DNA of 64,000 nt from NCBI RefSeq assembly GCF_000385175.1, contig NZ_ARQJ01000020.1, forward strand, positions 1 to 64,000, in the 5' to 3' direction. Source of the DNA: Salinicoccus albus DSM 19776 (GTDB taxonomy: Bacteria; Bacillota; Bacilli; Staphylococcales; Salinicoccaceae). The translations under genes and the position numbers were made by a program. Below are positions 44,470 to 54,333 of this stretch, in pieces. How positions within the stretch are numbered: the stretch's first letter is position 1; the number at the start of each line of letters is the position of its first letter. Under the pieces are notes generated by a model, which was given only the letters and a program-made list of their open reading frames with translations, did no database searches and had not been told where the DNA came from.

Positions 44470-45816
44470 ATGACAAAGAAATACGATCTCATTGTGATTG
44501 GTACAGGTTCTGCGGGGTCAATCACAGCAGCAAAATGTAATAACGCCGACTGGAGTGTAGCCATGGTAGATGACAGGCCATTTGGGGGCACGTGTGCGCT
44601 GCGTGGATGTGACCCAAAAAAAGTTCTACATGGGGCAGCCGATCTCATCGATTGGAATAAACGAATGATTAGGAACGGAGTACCATCAGAGGTCTCCATC
44701 AACTGGAAAGATCTTATGAGCTTTAAACGAACCTTTACAGGTGATGTCCCGGAAAAAAAAGAACAAGCATTGAATAATCAGGGAATCGATACGTATCATG
44801 GCAAAGCATCTTTCATTAGTGAGGATCAACTTGAAGTAGATCAAGAAATACTCGAAGGGAAGCATTTCTTGATTGCTAGCGGTGCGAAGCCTACCCCTTT
44901 GCCTATACAAGGGGAAGAACATCTTACCTATAGTGATGAATTTTTGGAGTTGGATAAATTACCAAAAAGAATCGTCTTTGTTGGTGGGGGATATATTTCG
45001 TTTGAATTTGCTCATATCGCAGCACGTGCTGGCTCAGAAGTTCATATTATCCATCGAGGTCAAAGACCTTTGGAGAACTTTGATGTAGACCTTGTAGATA
45101 TTCTTTTAGCAAAATCGAAAGAGATTGGCATTCAGGTACATCTTCAACATTCCGTTGAATCCATTGAAAAAGACCAAGGAAAGTTTCATGTGCACGCTCG
45201 AAAAAAAGAGGATATAATTCGGTTGGAAGCAGACATCGTCATCCATGGAGCCGGACGGGTTCCAGCGTTAGATATAAATCTTGAAAAAGGGAATATAAAA
45301 AGGAAGAAACATGGTGTCCATGTTAATGAGTATTTGCAAAGTGTAAGTAGTCCGAACGTCTATGCAGCTGGAGATGCTGCAGCAACGGATGGCTTGCCCC
45401 TCACACCTGTAGCCAGTGCAGATTCTCATGTTGTAGCATCTAATTTATTGAAAGGGAACAGCAAAAAAATTGAATATTCCGTGATTCCATCTGCTGTATT
45501 CACCGTACCGAAAATGGCGTCGGTAGGTATGAGCGAAGAGGAAGCCAAAAATTCTGGCCGGAATATTAAAGTAAAACATAAAAACATTTCCGATTGGTTT
45601 ACGTATAAACGGACAAATGAAGGGTTTGCTGCGTTTAAAGTGCTAATTGACGAAGATAGTGATCAAGTTGTCGGTGCTCATTTGATTAGTAATGAAGCCG
45701 ATGAACTAATTAACCATTTTGCAACAGCCATTCGTTTTGGAATTTCAACCAAAGAATTGAAACAAATGATATTTGCCTATCCAACGGCAGCTTCGGACAT
45801 TGCCCACATGGTGTAA
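44470..45816 (+). CDS. FAD-dependent disulfide reductase (MerA/glutathione reductase-like)
   Basis: 448 residues. The FAD-binding Rossmann motif IVIGTGSAGS is followed by the redox pair GGTCALRGCDPKK (Cys42, Cys47), an NAD(P)H motif FVGGGYISFEFA and AAGDAAATDG. The dimer domain ends ...FAYPTAASDI, lacking the His-Pro motif and the terminal Cys pair of MerA, so it is not itself a mercuric reductase. It could reduce a low-molecular-weight disulfide in support of metal resistance. AGGAGG lies six bases before ATG 44470. It follows a merA relic and precedes the mer operon. Confidence 0.82.
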   Translation: MTKKYDLIVIGTGSAGSITAAKCNNADWSVAMVDDRPFGGTCALRGCDPKKVLHGAADLIDWNKRMIRNGVPSEVSINWKDLMSFKRTFTGDVPEKKEQALNNQGIDTYHGKASFISEDQLEVDQEILEGKHFLIASGAKPTPLPIQGEEHLTYSDEFLELDKLPKRIVFVGGGYISFEFAHIAARAGSEVHIIHRGQRPLENFDVDLVDILLAKSKEIGIQVHLQHSVESIEKDQGKFHVHARKKEDIIRLEADIVIHGAGRVPALDINLEKGNIKRKKHGVHVNEYLQSVSSPNVYAAGDAAATDGLPLTPVASADSHVVASNLLKGNSKKIEYSVIPSAVFTVPKMASVGMSEEEAKNSGRNIKVKHKNISDWFTYKRTNEGFAAFKVLIDEDSDQVVGAHLISNEADELINHFATAIRFGISTKELKQMIFAYPTAASDIAHMV

Positions 45817-46063
45817 GTTTACGTAATGTGAGATGTTTATAAACCACTTTATCGTCTAATCTTGTTATATGATCTTAGAATCAAAAAGAAAATAACTTTT
45901 TTGACAGCCGCATTTTTCAACGGAAGAATGTGGCTTCTTGGCGTGAAGAGCAGATAGCTTTATTCTTAAACTTCTAAAAAACTTATGTGAACAATTGATA
46001 AATAAGGTTTTTTATCTGATCTGTTTTATAAGATTATTCTATAAAAGAAAAATAATGTATGAC

Positions 46064-46094
46064 TTGACCGTGTACTATGGTACAGAGTTTATAC
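46064..46094 (+). promoter_or_regulatory. MerR-type operator-promoter
   Basis: TTGACC (46064-46069) and TTATAC (46089-46094) are held apart by 19 bases, with the dyad GTGTACTATGGTAC centred between them. The long spacer and this dyad are characteristic of Gram-positive mer promoters, which MerR-Hg(II) untwists to allow transcription. Confidence 0.88.
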
Positions 46095-46112
46095 TTTTAT
46101 TGAGGTGACAAT

Positions 46113-46520
46113 ATGGGGATGAAAATCAGTGAATTGGCTAAAGCGTGTAATGTGAATAAAGAAACCGTTCGGTATTACGAGCGGAAAGGATTGATAGCCG
46201 GACCTCCCAGAAACGAATCAGGGTATCGAATATATTCAGAGGAAACAGCAGATCGGATACGGTTTATTAAACGAATGAAGGAATTGGACTTCTCGCTAAA
46301 AGAAATCCACCTGTTGTTTGGTGTAGTTGATCAAGATGGGGAGAGATGTAAAGATATGTACGTCTTTACCGTTCAAAAAACCAAAGAAATCGAGCGGAAA
46401 GTGCACGATTTGTTGCGGATCCAACGGTTATTAGAGGAATTAAAAGAAAAGTGTCCAGATGAAAAGGCGATGTATACCTGTCCCATTATTGAAACGTTAA
46501 TGAGGGAGCCTGATAAATGA
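46113..46520 (+). CDS. merR: Mercury-responsive regulator MerR
   Basis: 135 residues. The N-terminal helix-turn-helix ([20 protein letters not shown]) and wing GYRIYS are followed by a coiled-coil dimer helix and the Hg(II)-binding cysteines Cys79 (ERCKD), Cys114 (EKCPD) and Cys123 (YTCPI), with the spacing of Bacillus and staphylococcal MerR. It represses and, on binding Hg(II), activates the operon from the promoter just upstream. The ATG follows GAGGTGAC. Confidence 0.94.
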   Translation: MGMKISELAKACNVNKETVRYYERKGLIAGPPRNESGYRIYSEETADRIRFIKRMKELDFSLKEIHLLFGVVDQDGERCKDMYVFTVQKTKEIERKVHDLLRIQRLLEELKEKCPDEKAMYTCPIIETLMREPDK

Positions 46521-46536
46521 ATAGGGGAAGATTTGG

Positions 46537-46859
46537 ATGAAAAGACGCATTTCCTTAGGTAACGGCTGGGGTGTGTGGGCCTTTTCGGTATATTATTGGT
46601 TCCTTTACTTTGTTGTGCAGGACCGATTCTCCTTGTTGCATTAGGAGGTACAGGGATTGGTACCCTCTTTGCTGGTGCGACAAGAAATTGGTGGTTGACT
46701 GGCATTTTCGCAGCATTGGCCGTTGTTATGATTGCTCTGATTCTTAGCAAGTTCTTGAAGAATAAATACAATTCTCCTGAAGGCAACGGAAAAACAAAAA
46801 ATAAAACGGAATGCTATACGCCTCCAGAGAGCATGGATCGGGAGCATGAGACAAGATGA
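46537..46859 (+). pseudogene. merT: merT-like mercury transporter gene with a dinucleotide frameshift
   Basis: A good ribosome site (GGGGAAG) leads to ATG 46537 and MKRRISLGNGWGV, but the frame then leaves the conserved part. The rest (GILLVPLLCCAGPILLVALG, a second membrane helix, and a charged tail) reads in another frame from 46575. Removing one GT from the GTGTGT run at about 46571-46576 joins the two as ...GNGWGVGLFGILLVPLLCC. The vicinal Cys pair in the first helix is the Hg(II)-binding feature of MerT. The gene is thus off, variable by slippage, or a sequencing error. Confidence 0.75.
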
Positions 46860-46918
46860 ATATGAGGTAAAAATGTACAGAACTGTCTATCAAACTTTAA
46901 ATAGGAAGAGGGATTCAA

Positions 46919-48562
46919 ATGACTCAAAATTCATATAAAATACCCATTCAAGGCATGACATGCACCGGTTGTGAAGCACATGTAACCGAAGCATTGGAAC
47001 AAGTCGGAGCTAAAGATGTTTCGGCCGATTTTCGATGCGGTGAAGCATTTTTTAAACTCAGCGAGGATCGGATTGAAAAAGCTAAGAAAAATATTTCGGC
47101 AGCCGGCTATCAACCCGGAGAGGAAGAAAGCCAGGCCTCTGAAAACAGTGTAGATTTCAATCGGGATGGCGATTACGATCTTCTGATTATTGGTTCCGGC
47201 GGTGCGGCCTTTTCAGCCGCAATCAAAGCCAGTGAAAACGACGCGAAGGTGGCCATGGTGGAACGGGGCACGGTTGGAGGAACGTGTGTCAACATTGGAT
47301 GTGTCCCTTCGAAAGCCATGCTTCGTGCCGGTGTCATCAATGGACTGGCACAGAACCATCCATTTAACGGCTTACAAACAGGTGCCGGTGCTGTGAACCT
47401 TGCGAAATTGACCGAGCAAAAAGATGAACTGGTCGGTCAAATGCGCCAAGAAAAATATATCGACTTGATCGACGAATACGGATTTGATCTCATTCGTGGT
47501 CAAGCCTCGTTTGTCGACGAAAAAACGGTACAAGTCAACGGAGAACACATTACGGCTCAAAGCTTCTTAATCGCAACGGGGGCAGATCCTGCGGTTCCAG
47601 ACATTCCGGGATTGAGTGAGATTGATTATTTAACGAGTACGACAGCACTAGAATTAAAAGATGTTCCGAAACGTCTCGCCGTAATTGGTTCCGGTTATAT
47701 CGCAGCGGAATTGGGCCAAATGTTTCACAATCTCGGAGCAGAAGTGACCCTTATGCAAAGAAGTGAGCGTTTGTTTAAGGCGTACGAACCAGAGATTTCT
47801 GACGCCATTGATGACGCCTTAACGGAGAAGGGGATCAACCTAATCACTGGCGTTACCTATCAAAAAGTCGAGCAAAACGACGATACGAAAAGCGTTACGA
47901 TTGAAGTGAACGGCGAGAAACGAGTCATCACAGCCGATCAAGTGTTGGTCGCAACAGGCAGAAAGCCAAACACAGAGTCCTTAAACCTAGAAACAGCAGG
48001 CGTGAAAACAGGTGAAAAAGGCGAAGTATTGACCAACGAATTTTTACAAACGACAAATGTCCGCATTTATGCCGCAGGCGATGTGACACTCGGTCCACAA
48101 TTCGTGTATGTTGCGGCTTATGAAGGGGGCGTTATCGCGGACAATGCACTCGGTGTGGCCAAACGGAAAATCGATCTTCGCTTTGTCCCCGGGGTAACAT
48201 TCACGAATCCATCGATTGCGACCGTCGGGCTAACCGAACAACAAGCCAAGGTAAAGGGTTACGACGTGAAAACTTCGGTTCTGCCGTTGGATGCTGTTCC
48301 CAGGGCATTGGTCAATCACGAAACAACCGGGGTTTATAAACTTGTTGTTGATGCGCAAACCCGTAAGTTGATCGGAGCTCATATCGTCAGTGAAAATGCC
48401 GGGGATGTCATTTATACGGCGACCTTGGCGGTGAAATTCGGCCTGACCATTGAAGATCTTACGGATAGTTTTGCCCCCTATTTAACCATGGCCGAAGGTT
48501 TAAAACTCGCAGCCTTGACCTTTGGTAGGGATGTGTCGAAATTATCTTGTTGTGCGGGTTAA
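46919..48562 (+). CDS. merA: Mercuric reductase MerA
   Basis: 547 residues. An N-terminal heavy-metal domain has [10 protein letters not shown] (Cys15, Cys18). The catalytic disulfide sits in [16 protein letters not shown] and NADPH motifs follow ([30 protein letters not shown]), and the C-terminus LSCCAG provides the vicinal Cys pair that hands Hg(II) to the active site. It reduces Hg(II) to volatile Hg(0) with NADPH in the cytoplasm. The gene is more GC-rich than its surroundings. It follows merR and the merT-like gene; no merB is intact here. Confidence 0.95.
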   Translation: MTQNSYKIPIQGMTCTGCEAHVTEALEQVGAKDVSADFRCGEAFFKLSEDRIEKAKKNISAAGYQPGEEESQASENSVDFNRDGDYDLLIIGSGGAAFSAAIKASENDAKVAMVERGTVGGTCVNIGCVPSKAMLRAGVINGLAQNHPFNGLQTGAGAVNLAKLTEQKDELVGQMRQEKYIDLIDEYGFDLIRGQASFVDEKTVQVNGEHITAQSFLIATGADPAVPDIPGLSEIDYLTSTTALELKDVPKRLAVIGSGYIAAELGQMFHNLGAEVTLMQRSERLFKAYEPEISDAIDDALTEKGINLITGVTYQKVEQNDDTKSVTIEVNGEKRVITADQVLVATGRKPNTESLNLETAGVKTGEKGEVLTNEFLQTTNVRIYAAGDVTLGPQFVYVAAYEGGVIADNALGVAKRKIDLRFVPGVTFTNPSIATVGLTEQQAKVKGYDVKTSVLPLDAVPRALVNHETTGVYKLVVDAQTRKLIGAHIVSENAGDVIYTATLAVKFGLTIEDLTDSFAPYLTMAEGLKLAALTFGRDVSKLSCCAG

Positions 48563-48589
48563 ACTTATATGATTAATCTTCCTCAAACG

Positions 48590-48620
48590 GGTGCGATTGC
48601 TAAAACATGAGCAGTCGCTT
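48590..48620 (+). terminator. Terminator after merA
   Basis: GCGATTGCT and AGCAGTCGC form a stem with one G-U pair and a 7-base loop, followed by six T residues. It ends the mer operon. Confidence 0.75.
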
Positions 48621-48727
48621 TTTTATTAGACGGAACAGAATAGTTCTATAAATGTTTGGATGTAAATAATTAAGGAACCCAGCTAATCTTTTCATGTGAG
48701 GGGTAGCTAGGTTTTTAAAGTTGGATA

Positions 48728-48773
48728 TGCAAAATATCACTTAAAATAGGTGCAAAATAAAACCAAAAGTCAC
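48728..48773. repeat. Cassette-boundary repeat, copy 1 (mer/cad)
   Basis: TGCAAAATATCACTTAAAAT continues with two TGCAAAAT words 23 bases apart and ends CCAAAAGTCACA. Nearly the same 46 bases stand between cad and ars (52125) and between ars and the cop block (59241). Confidence 0.72.
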
Positions 48774-48788
48774 AATTCAAACATCTGA

Positions 48789-48839
48789 TTGAATAAAGAA
48801 AAACAAGATGATATACTATATTCAAACAAATATTTGAAT
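48789..48839 (+). promoter_or_regulatory. cad promoter and CadC operator
   Basis: TTGAAT (48789-48794), 17 bases, TATACT (48812-48817). Immediately after lies the palindrome ATTCAAACAAATATTTGAAT (48820-48839), the known CadC-type operator, so metal-free CadC would block transcription. Confidence 0.85.
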
Positions 48840-48853
48840 GACGGGGTGTATGT

Positions 48854-49222
48854 ATGAATAAGAAAGAAACATGTGAAGTTTTTTGTTATGACGAAGAAAA
48901 GGTTAACCGGATGCAAGAGAATTTACAAACTGTCGATATTGCCGGTATATCACAGATGCTTAAGGCTATTGCCGATGTGAATAGGGCAAAAATCACCTAT
49001 TCCTTATGCAAGGAAGAGGAATTATGCGTCTGTGACATCGCAAATATACTCGGTGTGACTGTAGCAAGTGCATCTCATCATTTACGCACGCTCTACAAAG
49101 AAGGCATCGTTACATTCAGGAAAGAAGGGAAACTCGCGTTCTATTCTCTGGAAGATCAGCATATTAAAGAAATCATGACGATTGCATTAATACATAAGAA
49201 AGAAGTGATAACCAATGTCTGA
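48854..49222 (+). CDS. cadC: Cadmium/lead/zinc-responsive repressor CadC
   Basis: 122 residues of the ArsR/SmtB family. The metal ligands are all present: Cys7 and Cys11 at the N-terminus and Cys58 and Cys60 in ELCVCD, exactly as in pI258 CadC. The winged helix-turn-helix reads [19 protein letters not shown]. Binding Cd(II), Pb(II) or Bi(III) releases it from the operator just upstream. The end overlaps cadA by 8 bases. Confidence 0.95.
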   Translation: MNKKETCEVFCYDEEKVNRMQENLQTVDIAGISQMLKAIADVNRAKITYSLCKEEELCVCDIANILGVTVASASHHLRTLYKEGIVTFRKEGKLAFYSLEDQHIKEIMTIALIHKKEVITNV

Positions 49223-51449
49223 AAGGATTGCAGAACTGACTGAAGAAGAAAAAAATATTTACCGTGTTCAGGGGTTTTCTTGTGCGAATTGTGCAGGGAA
49301 ATTTGAGCGCAATGTGAAGAAACTACCTGAAGTTCAAGATGCGAAGGTGAATTTTGGCGCATCAAAAATTTCTGTATATGGTTCTGCAACGGTTGAGGAA
49401 CTGGAAGAAGCAGGAGCATTTGAAAATCTCAAAGTGGTGCCTGAGAAATCCCGAGAAGAAAGTGGACAAGACAAAAAAGAAAAGGAAGTAACCATTCCAT
49501 TTTATAAAAAGCACAGCACTCTGCTCTATTCGCTACTATTTATCGCTTTTGGCTTCATTTCAATGTTGGTGAATGGTGATGACAATATTCTTACACCGCT
49601 GCTATTCATCACTTCCATGATTGTCGGAGGGGCTTCAATGCTGAAAACGGGTCTCCAGAATTTAGTCCGGTTTGAATTTGATATGCGAACCCTGATGACA
49701 GTCGCAGTGATTGGCGGTGTCATCATCGGAGAATGGGCCGAGGTCGCCATTGTTGTCATCTTGTTTGCCATCAGCGAAGCGTTGGAGCGTTTCTCGATGG
49801 ATCGAGCAAGGCAATCCATCAGTTCATTGATGGATATTGCTCCTAAAGAGGCACTTGTCAGACGCAACGGACAGGAAATGACAGTGCACGTCAATGATAT
49901 TGCTGTGGGCGATATCATGATTGTTAAGCCTGGACAGAAAATTGCTATGGACGGCGTAATTGTCAATGGTTACTCTGTAATCAACCAGGCAGCAATCACA
50001 GGTGAATCAGTGCCGGTTGAAAAATCGCTCGATGATGAAGTATTTGCAGGGACACTGAACGAAGAAGGCTTACTGGAAGTTAAAATCACTAAATTGGTTG
50101 AAGATACGACCATTGCCAAAATCATTCATCTGGTGGAAGAAGCACAAGGTGAGCGTGCTCCTGCCCAGGCATTCGTTGATAAATTTGCAAAATATTATAC
50201 ACCCATCATTATGGGTGTCGCAGTGCTGGTTGCGATTGTACCGCCGTTATTTTTCGGTGCCAGTTGGTCTACTTGGGTATACCAGGGGTTAGCGGTCCTC
50301 GTTGTAGGTTGTCCATGCGCATTGGTGATTTCCACGCCGATAGCGATTGTTTCAGCAATCGGAAATGCTGCCAAGAAGGGAATCCTTATAAAAGGGGGGG
50401 TTTACCTCGAAGAAATGGGTGGATTAAAAGCCATTGCATTTGATAAGACCGGCACACTCACAAAAGGCGTCCCGGTTGTAACCGATTATCGTTTAATCGA
50501 CAATGCAGTTGATGAAAAGGAAATGCTGGCAGTCATCACAGCATTGGAAGATCGTTCCCAGCATCCATTGGCATCCGCTATTATAAAGAAGGCAGACAGT
50601 TATAACCTTCCTTATTCTGATATCTTTGTCGAAGACTTTTCTTCCATTACAGGCAAAGGGATACGGGGTAAAATCAATAATGAAATGTATTATGTTGGCA
50701 GTCCGGCATTATTTGAAGAGATACAGGCAACTAATTTCAATGATGCAATTAAAAGTGATGTCAAAACACTTCAAGAACAAGGTAAGACCGTTATGGTTGC
50801 AGGAACGAAAAATACAGTTCAGGCAATTATTGCAGTCGCGGATGAAGTCCGCGAATCAAGTAAAGCGGTAATCCAGAAGCTGCATCAGGCAGGCATCGAA
50901 AAAACAGTCATGCTTACGGGGGATAATCATAGTACCGCCAGTGCGATTGGTTCACATGTCGGTGTCACAGATATTCAATCTGAATTACTCCCGCAGGATA
51001 AACTAGACGTAATCAAGCAACTAAAAACTGATTATCGTCATGTAGGCATGGTCGGTGATGGGGTCAATGATGCGCCAGCATTGGCAGCTTCCACCGTGGG
51101 TATCGCTATGGGTGGCGCCGGTACAGATACCGCTCTTGAAACAGCAGATGTCGCCTTAATGGGCGATGACCTGAAGAAACTGCCTTTTACCATCAAGCTC
51201 AGCCGCAAAACATTGAACATCATCAAAGCGAATATCGCTTTTGCCATTGGAATCAAACTGATTGCTCTATTGTTGGTCATCCCAGGATGGCTGACACTAT
51301 GGATTGCGATTCTCTCGGACATGGGTGCCACTTTAGTGGTGGCCATGAATGGTTTGAGGCTTATGCGTGTGAAGGAAGATGAATTAAGCTTGGGTTCTTC
51401 CCAGATAAATAAAAGTACTGATGCTGAAAAATTGGAGTTGGAACTATGA
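49215..51449 (+). CDS. cadA: Cadmium/zinc-exporting P1B-type ATPase CadA
   Basis: 744 residues. An N-terminal metal-binding domain ([12 protein letters not shown]) precedes eight predicted membrane helices, with the transport motif GCPCAL near residue 365, the phosphorylation site DKTGTLTKG near residue 409, TGDN and [10 protein letters not shown]. It pumps Cd(II), Zn(II) and Pb(II) out using ATP. The start overlaps the cadC stop and the end overlaps the cadD-like start by 4 bases (ATGA), so the three genes form one unit. Confidence 0.95.
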   Translation: MSERIAELTEEEKNIYRVQGFSCANCAGKFERNVKKLPEVQDAKVNFGASKISVYGSATVEELEEAGAFENLKVVPEKSREESGQDKKEKEVTIPFYKKHSTLLYSLLFIAFGFISMLVNGDDNILTPLLFITSMIVGGASMLKTGLQNLVRFEFDMRTLMTVAVIGGVIIGEWAEVAIVVILFAISEALERFSMDRARQSISSLMDIAPKEALVRRNGQEMTVHVNDIAVGDIMIVKPGQKIAMDGVIVNGYSVINQAAITGESVPVEKSLDDEVFAGTLNEEGLLEVKITKLVEDTTIAKIIHLVEEAQGERAPAQAFVDKFAKYYTPIIMGVAVLVAIVPPLFFGASWSTWVYQGLAVLVVGCPCALVISTPIAIVSAIGNAAKKGILIKGGVYLEEMGGLKAIAFDKTGTLTKGVPVVTDYRLIDNAVDEKEMLAVITALEDRSQHPLASAIIKKADSYNLPYSDIFVEDFSSITGKGIRGKINNEMYYVGSPALFEEIQATNFNDAIKSDVKTLQEQGKTVMVAGTKNTVQAIIAVADEVRESSKAVIQKLHQAGIEKTVMLTGDNHSTASAIGSHVGVTDIQSELLPQDKLDVIKQLKTDYRHVGMVGDGVNDAPALAASTVGIAMGGAGTDTALETADVALMGDDLKKLPFTIKLSRKTLNIIKANIAFAIGIKLIALLLVIPGWLTLWIAILSDMGATLVVAMNGLRLMRVKEDELSLGSSQINKSTDAEKLELEL

Positions 51450-52066
51450 TTGTAACGGCATTTACAGCTGCTGCCGTTTATGTAGCGACAGGAATCGACT
51501 ACCTCGTTATATTGATTCTTCTATTTTCGCAAATCAAAAAGAGTAATCAAATAAAACATATTTGGATTGGACAATATATAGGGACAGTCATTATTATAGG
51601 CGCAAGTCTTCTGGTCGCATTGGGAGTAGCCAATTTTATTCCTCAACAATGGATGATCGGCCTGCTTGGATTGCTGCCACTTTACCTGGGTATCAAAATA
51701 TGGATCAAAGGGGAAGAGGACGAAGATGAAGATAACATTCTCTCCCTTTTCTCTTCAGGCAGATTTAATCAATTATTTATAACGGTCACTTTCATTGTAC
51801 TGGCTTCCAGTGCGGATGATTTTTCTATCTATATACCATACTTTACAACTTTAAATATGATGGAAATCGTTATTGCCATCATTGTTTTCATGATCATGGT
51901 TGGTGTTCTATGTCTAATCAGCTATCGATTGGCTTCCTTGGATTTTATTTCAGATAAAATCGAAAAATATGAACGTTGGATCGTTCCAATCGTCTTTATA
52001 GGATTAGGAATTTATATCCTATTTGAAAATGGCACATTCAACGCTCTGTTCTCATTCCTATTTTAA
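51446..52066 (+). CDS. cadD: CadD-family cadmium resistance transporter
   Basis: 206 residues with about five to six membrane helices and a cytoplasmic acidic loop ([11 protein letters not shown]). The N-terminus [19 protein letters not shown] and the segment [15 protein letters not shown] match staphylococcal CadD, which gives low-level Cd(II) resistance by an LysE-like mechanism. In most plasmids cadD stands alone or with cadX; here it is translationally coupled to cadA, so one CadC-controlled message would make both pumps. Confidence 0.9.
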   Translation: MIVTAFTAAAVYVATGIDYLVILILLFSQIKKSNQIKHIWIGQYIGTVIIIGASLLVALGVANFIPQQWMIGLLGLLPLYLGIKIWIKGEEDEDEDNILSLFSSGRFNQLFITVTFIVLASSADDFSIYIPYFTTLNMMEIVIAIIVFMIMVGVLCLISYRLASLDFISDKIEKYERWIVPIVFIGLGIYILFENGTFNALFSFLF

Positions 52067-52079
52067 TAGAAAATTTTAT

Positions 52080-52120
52080 AAGCCGATATCTCTCTTTTAA
52101 TGTGAGATATCGGCTTAATT
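52080..52120. terminator. Terminator after the cad operon
   Basis: A perfect 13-base stem AAGCCGATATCTC / GAGATATCGGCTT with an 11-base loop is followed by AATTTT. Confidence 0.82.
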
Positions 52121-52124
52121 TTAG

Positions 52125-52170
52125 TGCAAAATATCACTTAAATAAGTGCAAAATAAAGTCAAAAGTCACA
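52125..52170. repeat. Cassette-boundary repeat, copy 2 (cad/ars)
   Basis: TGCAAAATATCACTTAAATA then TGCAAAATAAAGTCAAAAGTCACA. It matches copy 1 at almost every position apart from one deleted base and two substitutions, and lies directly after the cad terminator. Confidence 0.75.
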
Positions 52171-52189
52171 TTGAGATATTACATATTAA

Positions 52190-52255
52190 AAAAATTAAAA
52201 TCAATATATATACATATATCTATATAGATGTTAATCTATATATGAAATTAATTCG
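52190..52255 (+). promoter_or_regulatory. Probable ars promoter/operator region
   Basis: The AT-rich DNA before arsD contains the palindrome ATCTATATAGAT (52218-52229) followed by a second half AATCTATATATGAAAT. A dyad at this position is a plausible ArsR site. No clean -35/-10 pair stands out because of the repeated TATATA words. Confidence 0.4.
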
Positions 52256-52276
52256 ATTAATAAGGTGCGTGCTATT

Positions 52277-52624
52277 ATGTTGGAAGTAAAATTTTATGAA
52301 GAAGAAATGTGCTGCTCTACAGGCGTGTGTGGGCCGTCACCGGATGAGACACTTATTAAAGTGAACCAACTGGTTGAAGCATTAAAAAGTAACAATATTA
52401 ATGTAGAACGCTTTAATCTGACCAGCTCTCCCAACGAGTTTATTGGGAATAAAAATATCATATCCAAAATCAAAGAACAGGGCGTAGAAATCCTACCCAT
52501 CACTGTCATTGACGATCAAATTGTTAAAATGAAAGAGTATATGACTGAAGAAGAAGTGAACGATATTATTATGGTGAATCAGTTGCGGAATGGAGGGTGT
52601 TGTGGTGGAGACGGATGTTGCTAA
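52277..52624 (+). CDS. arsD: Arsenic metallochaperone ArsD
   Basis: 115 residues from ATG 52277 (AAGGTG upstream). Cys12, Cys13 and Cys18 (EMCCSTGVCGP) are the ligands that receive As(III)/Sb(III), and two more Cys pairs at 108-109 and 114-115 (GGCCGGDGCC) match the full-length ArsD of R773. It passes As(III) to ArsA, raising the pump's affinity, and may act as a weak regulator. The arsA start lies inside its 3' end. Confidence 0.93.
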   Translation: MLEVKFYEEEMCCSTGVCGPSPDETLIKVNQLVEALKSNNINVERFNLTSSPNEFIGNKNIISKIKEQGVEILPITVIDDQIVKMKEYMTEEEVNDIIMVNQLRNGGCCGGDGCC

Positions 52625-54332
52625 AGACATGCAAAAGATAACCCCCCAAAGTATCGAGCTGACCAAATATCTTTTTTTCACGGGTAAAGGCGGCGTCGGT
52701 AAAACGACTGTATCCAGTGCATTGGCCTTGAATTTGGCAAAAGCAAACTTTAAAGTGGCGCTGATTAGTACAGACCCGGCGAGTAATCTGCAGGATGTCT
52801 TTAATATGGAATTGACAAATAAACTCCTTCAACATCCAGACTACGAGAATTTGGCCATTGCCAATTTTGATCCGCTGACAGCTGCGGCGGACTACAAAGA
52901 GAATGTTGTAAAGCCGTATGAAGGCATATTGCCGGAAGAGACCTTGAATAATATGAAGGAACAGCTCAGTGGGTCATGTACAGTCGAAGTGGCTGCATTC
53001 AACGAGTTCACCCACTTTTTATCCGATGAAAAGATAGCGTCTTATTATGATTATATTATCTTTGATACAGCACCGACGGGTCATACGTTAAGAATGTTGG
53101 AATTACCGACGGCGTGGAATGATTATCTGGATACAACGAGTCATGAGGCCTCTTGTCTGGGCCAACTTTCCGGCTTGGATGACAATCGTCAAAAATATAA
53201 ACAGGCGTTGGAAAGATTGCGGGATGAAAAAAGCACAACCATGATGTTGGTCACCCGTCCGGAGCATTCTGCAATGAAAGAACTCCAAAGAGCGCAGGAT
53301 GAATTGAAAGATCTCTCTATTCGTCATTTTAAGATTATCATTAATGGTTATATTGATTCTGTTCATGGTGAGATCTCCAGGCATAAAAAATATGAACAGG
53401 ATGTTGTTATTGAAAGCTTTTCTGAATGGTTGAATGGGAATGAAGTGTATCAGGTACCCTATAGCGGGCGGATCAATCGCACGCTTGCTGATGTCGGTGG
53501 TCTTTTTGATGACACCAATGACATTGAAGCAGATACATTTGTAAAAGAGCATCACCCAATGATTGAAGGGCTGATAGAAGAGATTGAGACCAGTGGTGTC
53601 CGTTATCTCTTCACAATGGGGAAAGGCGGCGTCGGTAAAACGACAGTTGCCACTTTACTGGCTGAAACACTCGCTTCTAAAGGATATAGCGTTCATTTGG
53701 CCACCACAGATCCAACGAAAGAAATTATTTCTACGCAGAATCTTGCTAATCTGGTCACTTCATTCATCGATGAAGAGGCATCTTTACAAACTTATAAAGC
53801 AGAAGTCCTTTCCGCTCTAGGGTCAGATATTTCACAAGCAGATATAGATTATATTGAAGAAGATCTACGGTCGCCGTGTACCGAAGAAATAGCTTTCTTT
53901 AAAGCTTTCAGTAAAGTGATGGAGAATAATGACGAAGCCGATTATATAGTGGTCGATACGGCACCGACCGGTCATACCTTATTACTTCTGGATTCAAGTG
54001 AGAGTTATCATGAAGAATTGAAGAAGCAGGGGAATCATGCGACAGACTCAGTGCAAACATTGCTGCCGAAAATTCAGGATCAAAATTTAACACAAATGAT
54101 TATTGTGACTTTGCCTGAAGCCACGCCATATTACGAAGCCAGTCGTCTATCTGACGATCTGGATCGGGCAGACATTGGACATAAGTGGTGGGTGATCAAT
54201 CAATCCTTGGTTACCCTGGACAAGAAGGATAAATTATTCAGCAATAAGAAAAAAGACGAATCGAAATGGATTGAGATGATTAAAAACCGAAGTGAAAATC
54301 AATATCATCTTATCCCTTATAAGGAGAAGTAG
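52605..54332 (+). CDS. arsA: Arsenite pump ATPase ArsA
   Basis: About 575 residues with the internal duplication of ArsA: two P-loops of the form GKGGVGKTT (near residues 24 and 341), two DTAPTGHTLR/L switch motifs and Cys residues SGSCTVE and RSPCTEE that bind As(III)/Sb(III). It energises arsenite export through ArsB. The start is uncertain: GTG 52605 has GGAGGG seven bases upstream, while ATG 52590 and GTG 52602 are alternatives. It lies in the overlap with arsD. Confidence 0.94.
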   Translation: METDVAKDMQKITPQSIELTKYLFFTGKGGVGKTTVSSALALNLAKANFKVALISTDPASNLQDVFNMELTNKLLQHPDYENLAIANFDPLTAAADYKENVVKPYEGILPEETLNNMKEQLSGSCTVEVAAFNEFTHFLSDEKIASYYDYIIFDTAPTGHTLRMLELPTAWNDYLDTTSHEASCLGQLSGLDDNRQKYKQALERLRDEKSTTMMLVTRPEHSAMKELQRAQDELKDLSIRHFKIIINGYIDSVHGEISRHKKYEQDVVIESFSEWLNGNEVYQVPYSGRINRTLADVGGLFDDTNDIEADTFVKEHHPMIEGLIEEIETSGVRYLFTMGKGGVGKTTVATLLAETLASKGYSVHLATTDPTKEIISTQNLANLVTSFIDEEASLQTYKAEVLSALGSDISQADIDYIEEDLRSPCTEEIAFFKAFSKVMENNDEADYIVVDTAPTGHTLLLLDSSESYHEELKKQGNHATDSVQTLLPKIQDQNLTQMIIVTLPEATPYYEASRLSDDLDRADIGHKWWVINQSLVTLDKKDKLFSNKKKDESKWIEMIKNRSENQYHLIPYKEK

Positions 54333-54333
54333 A

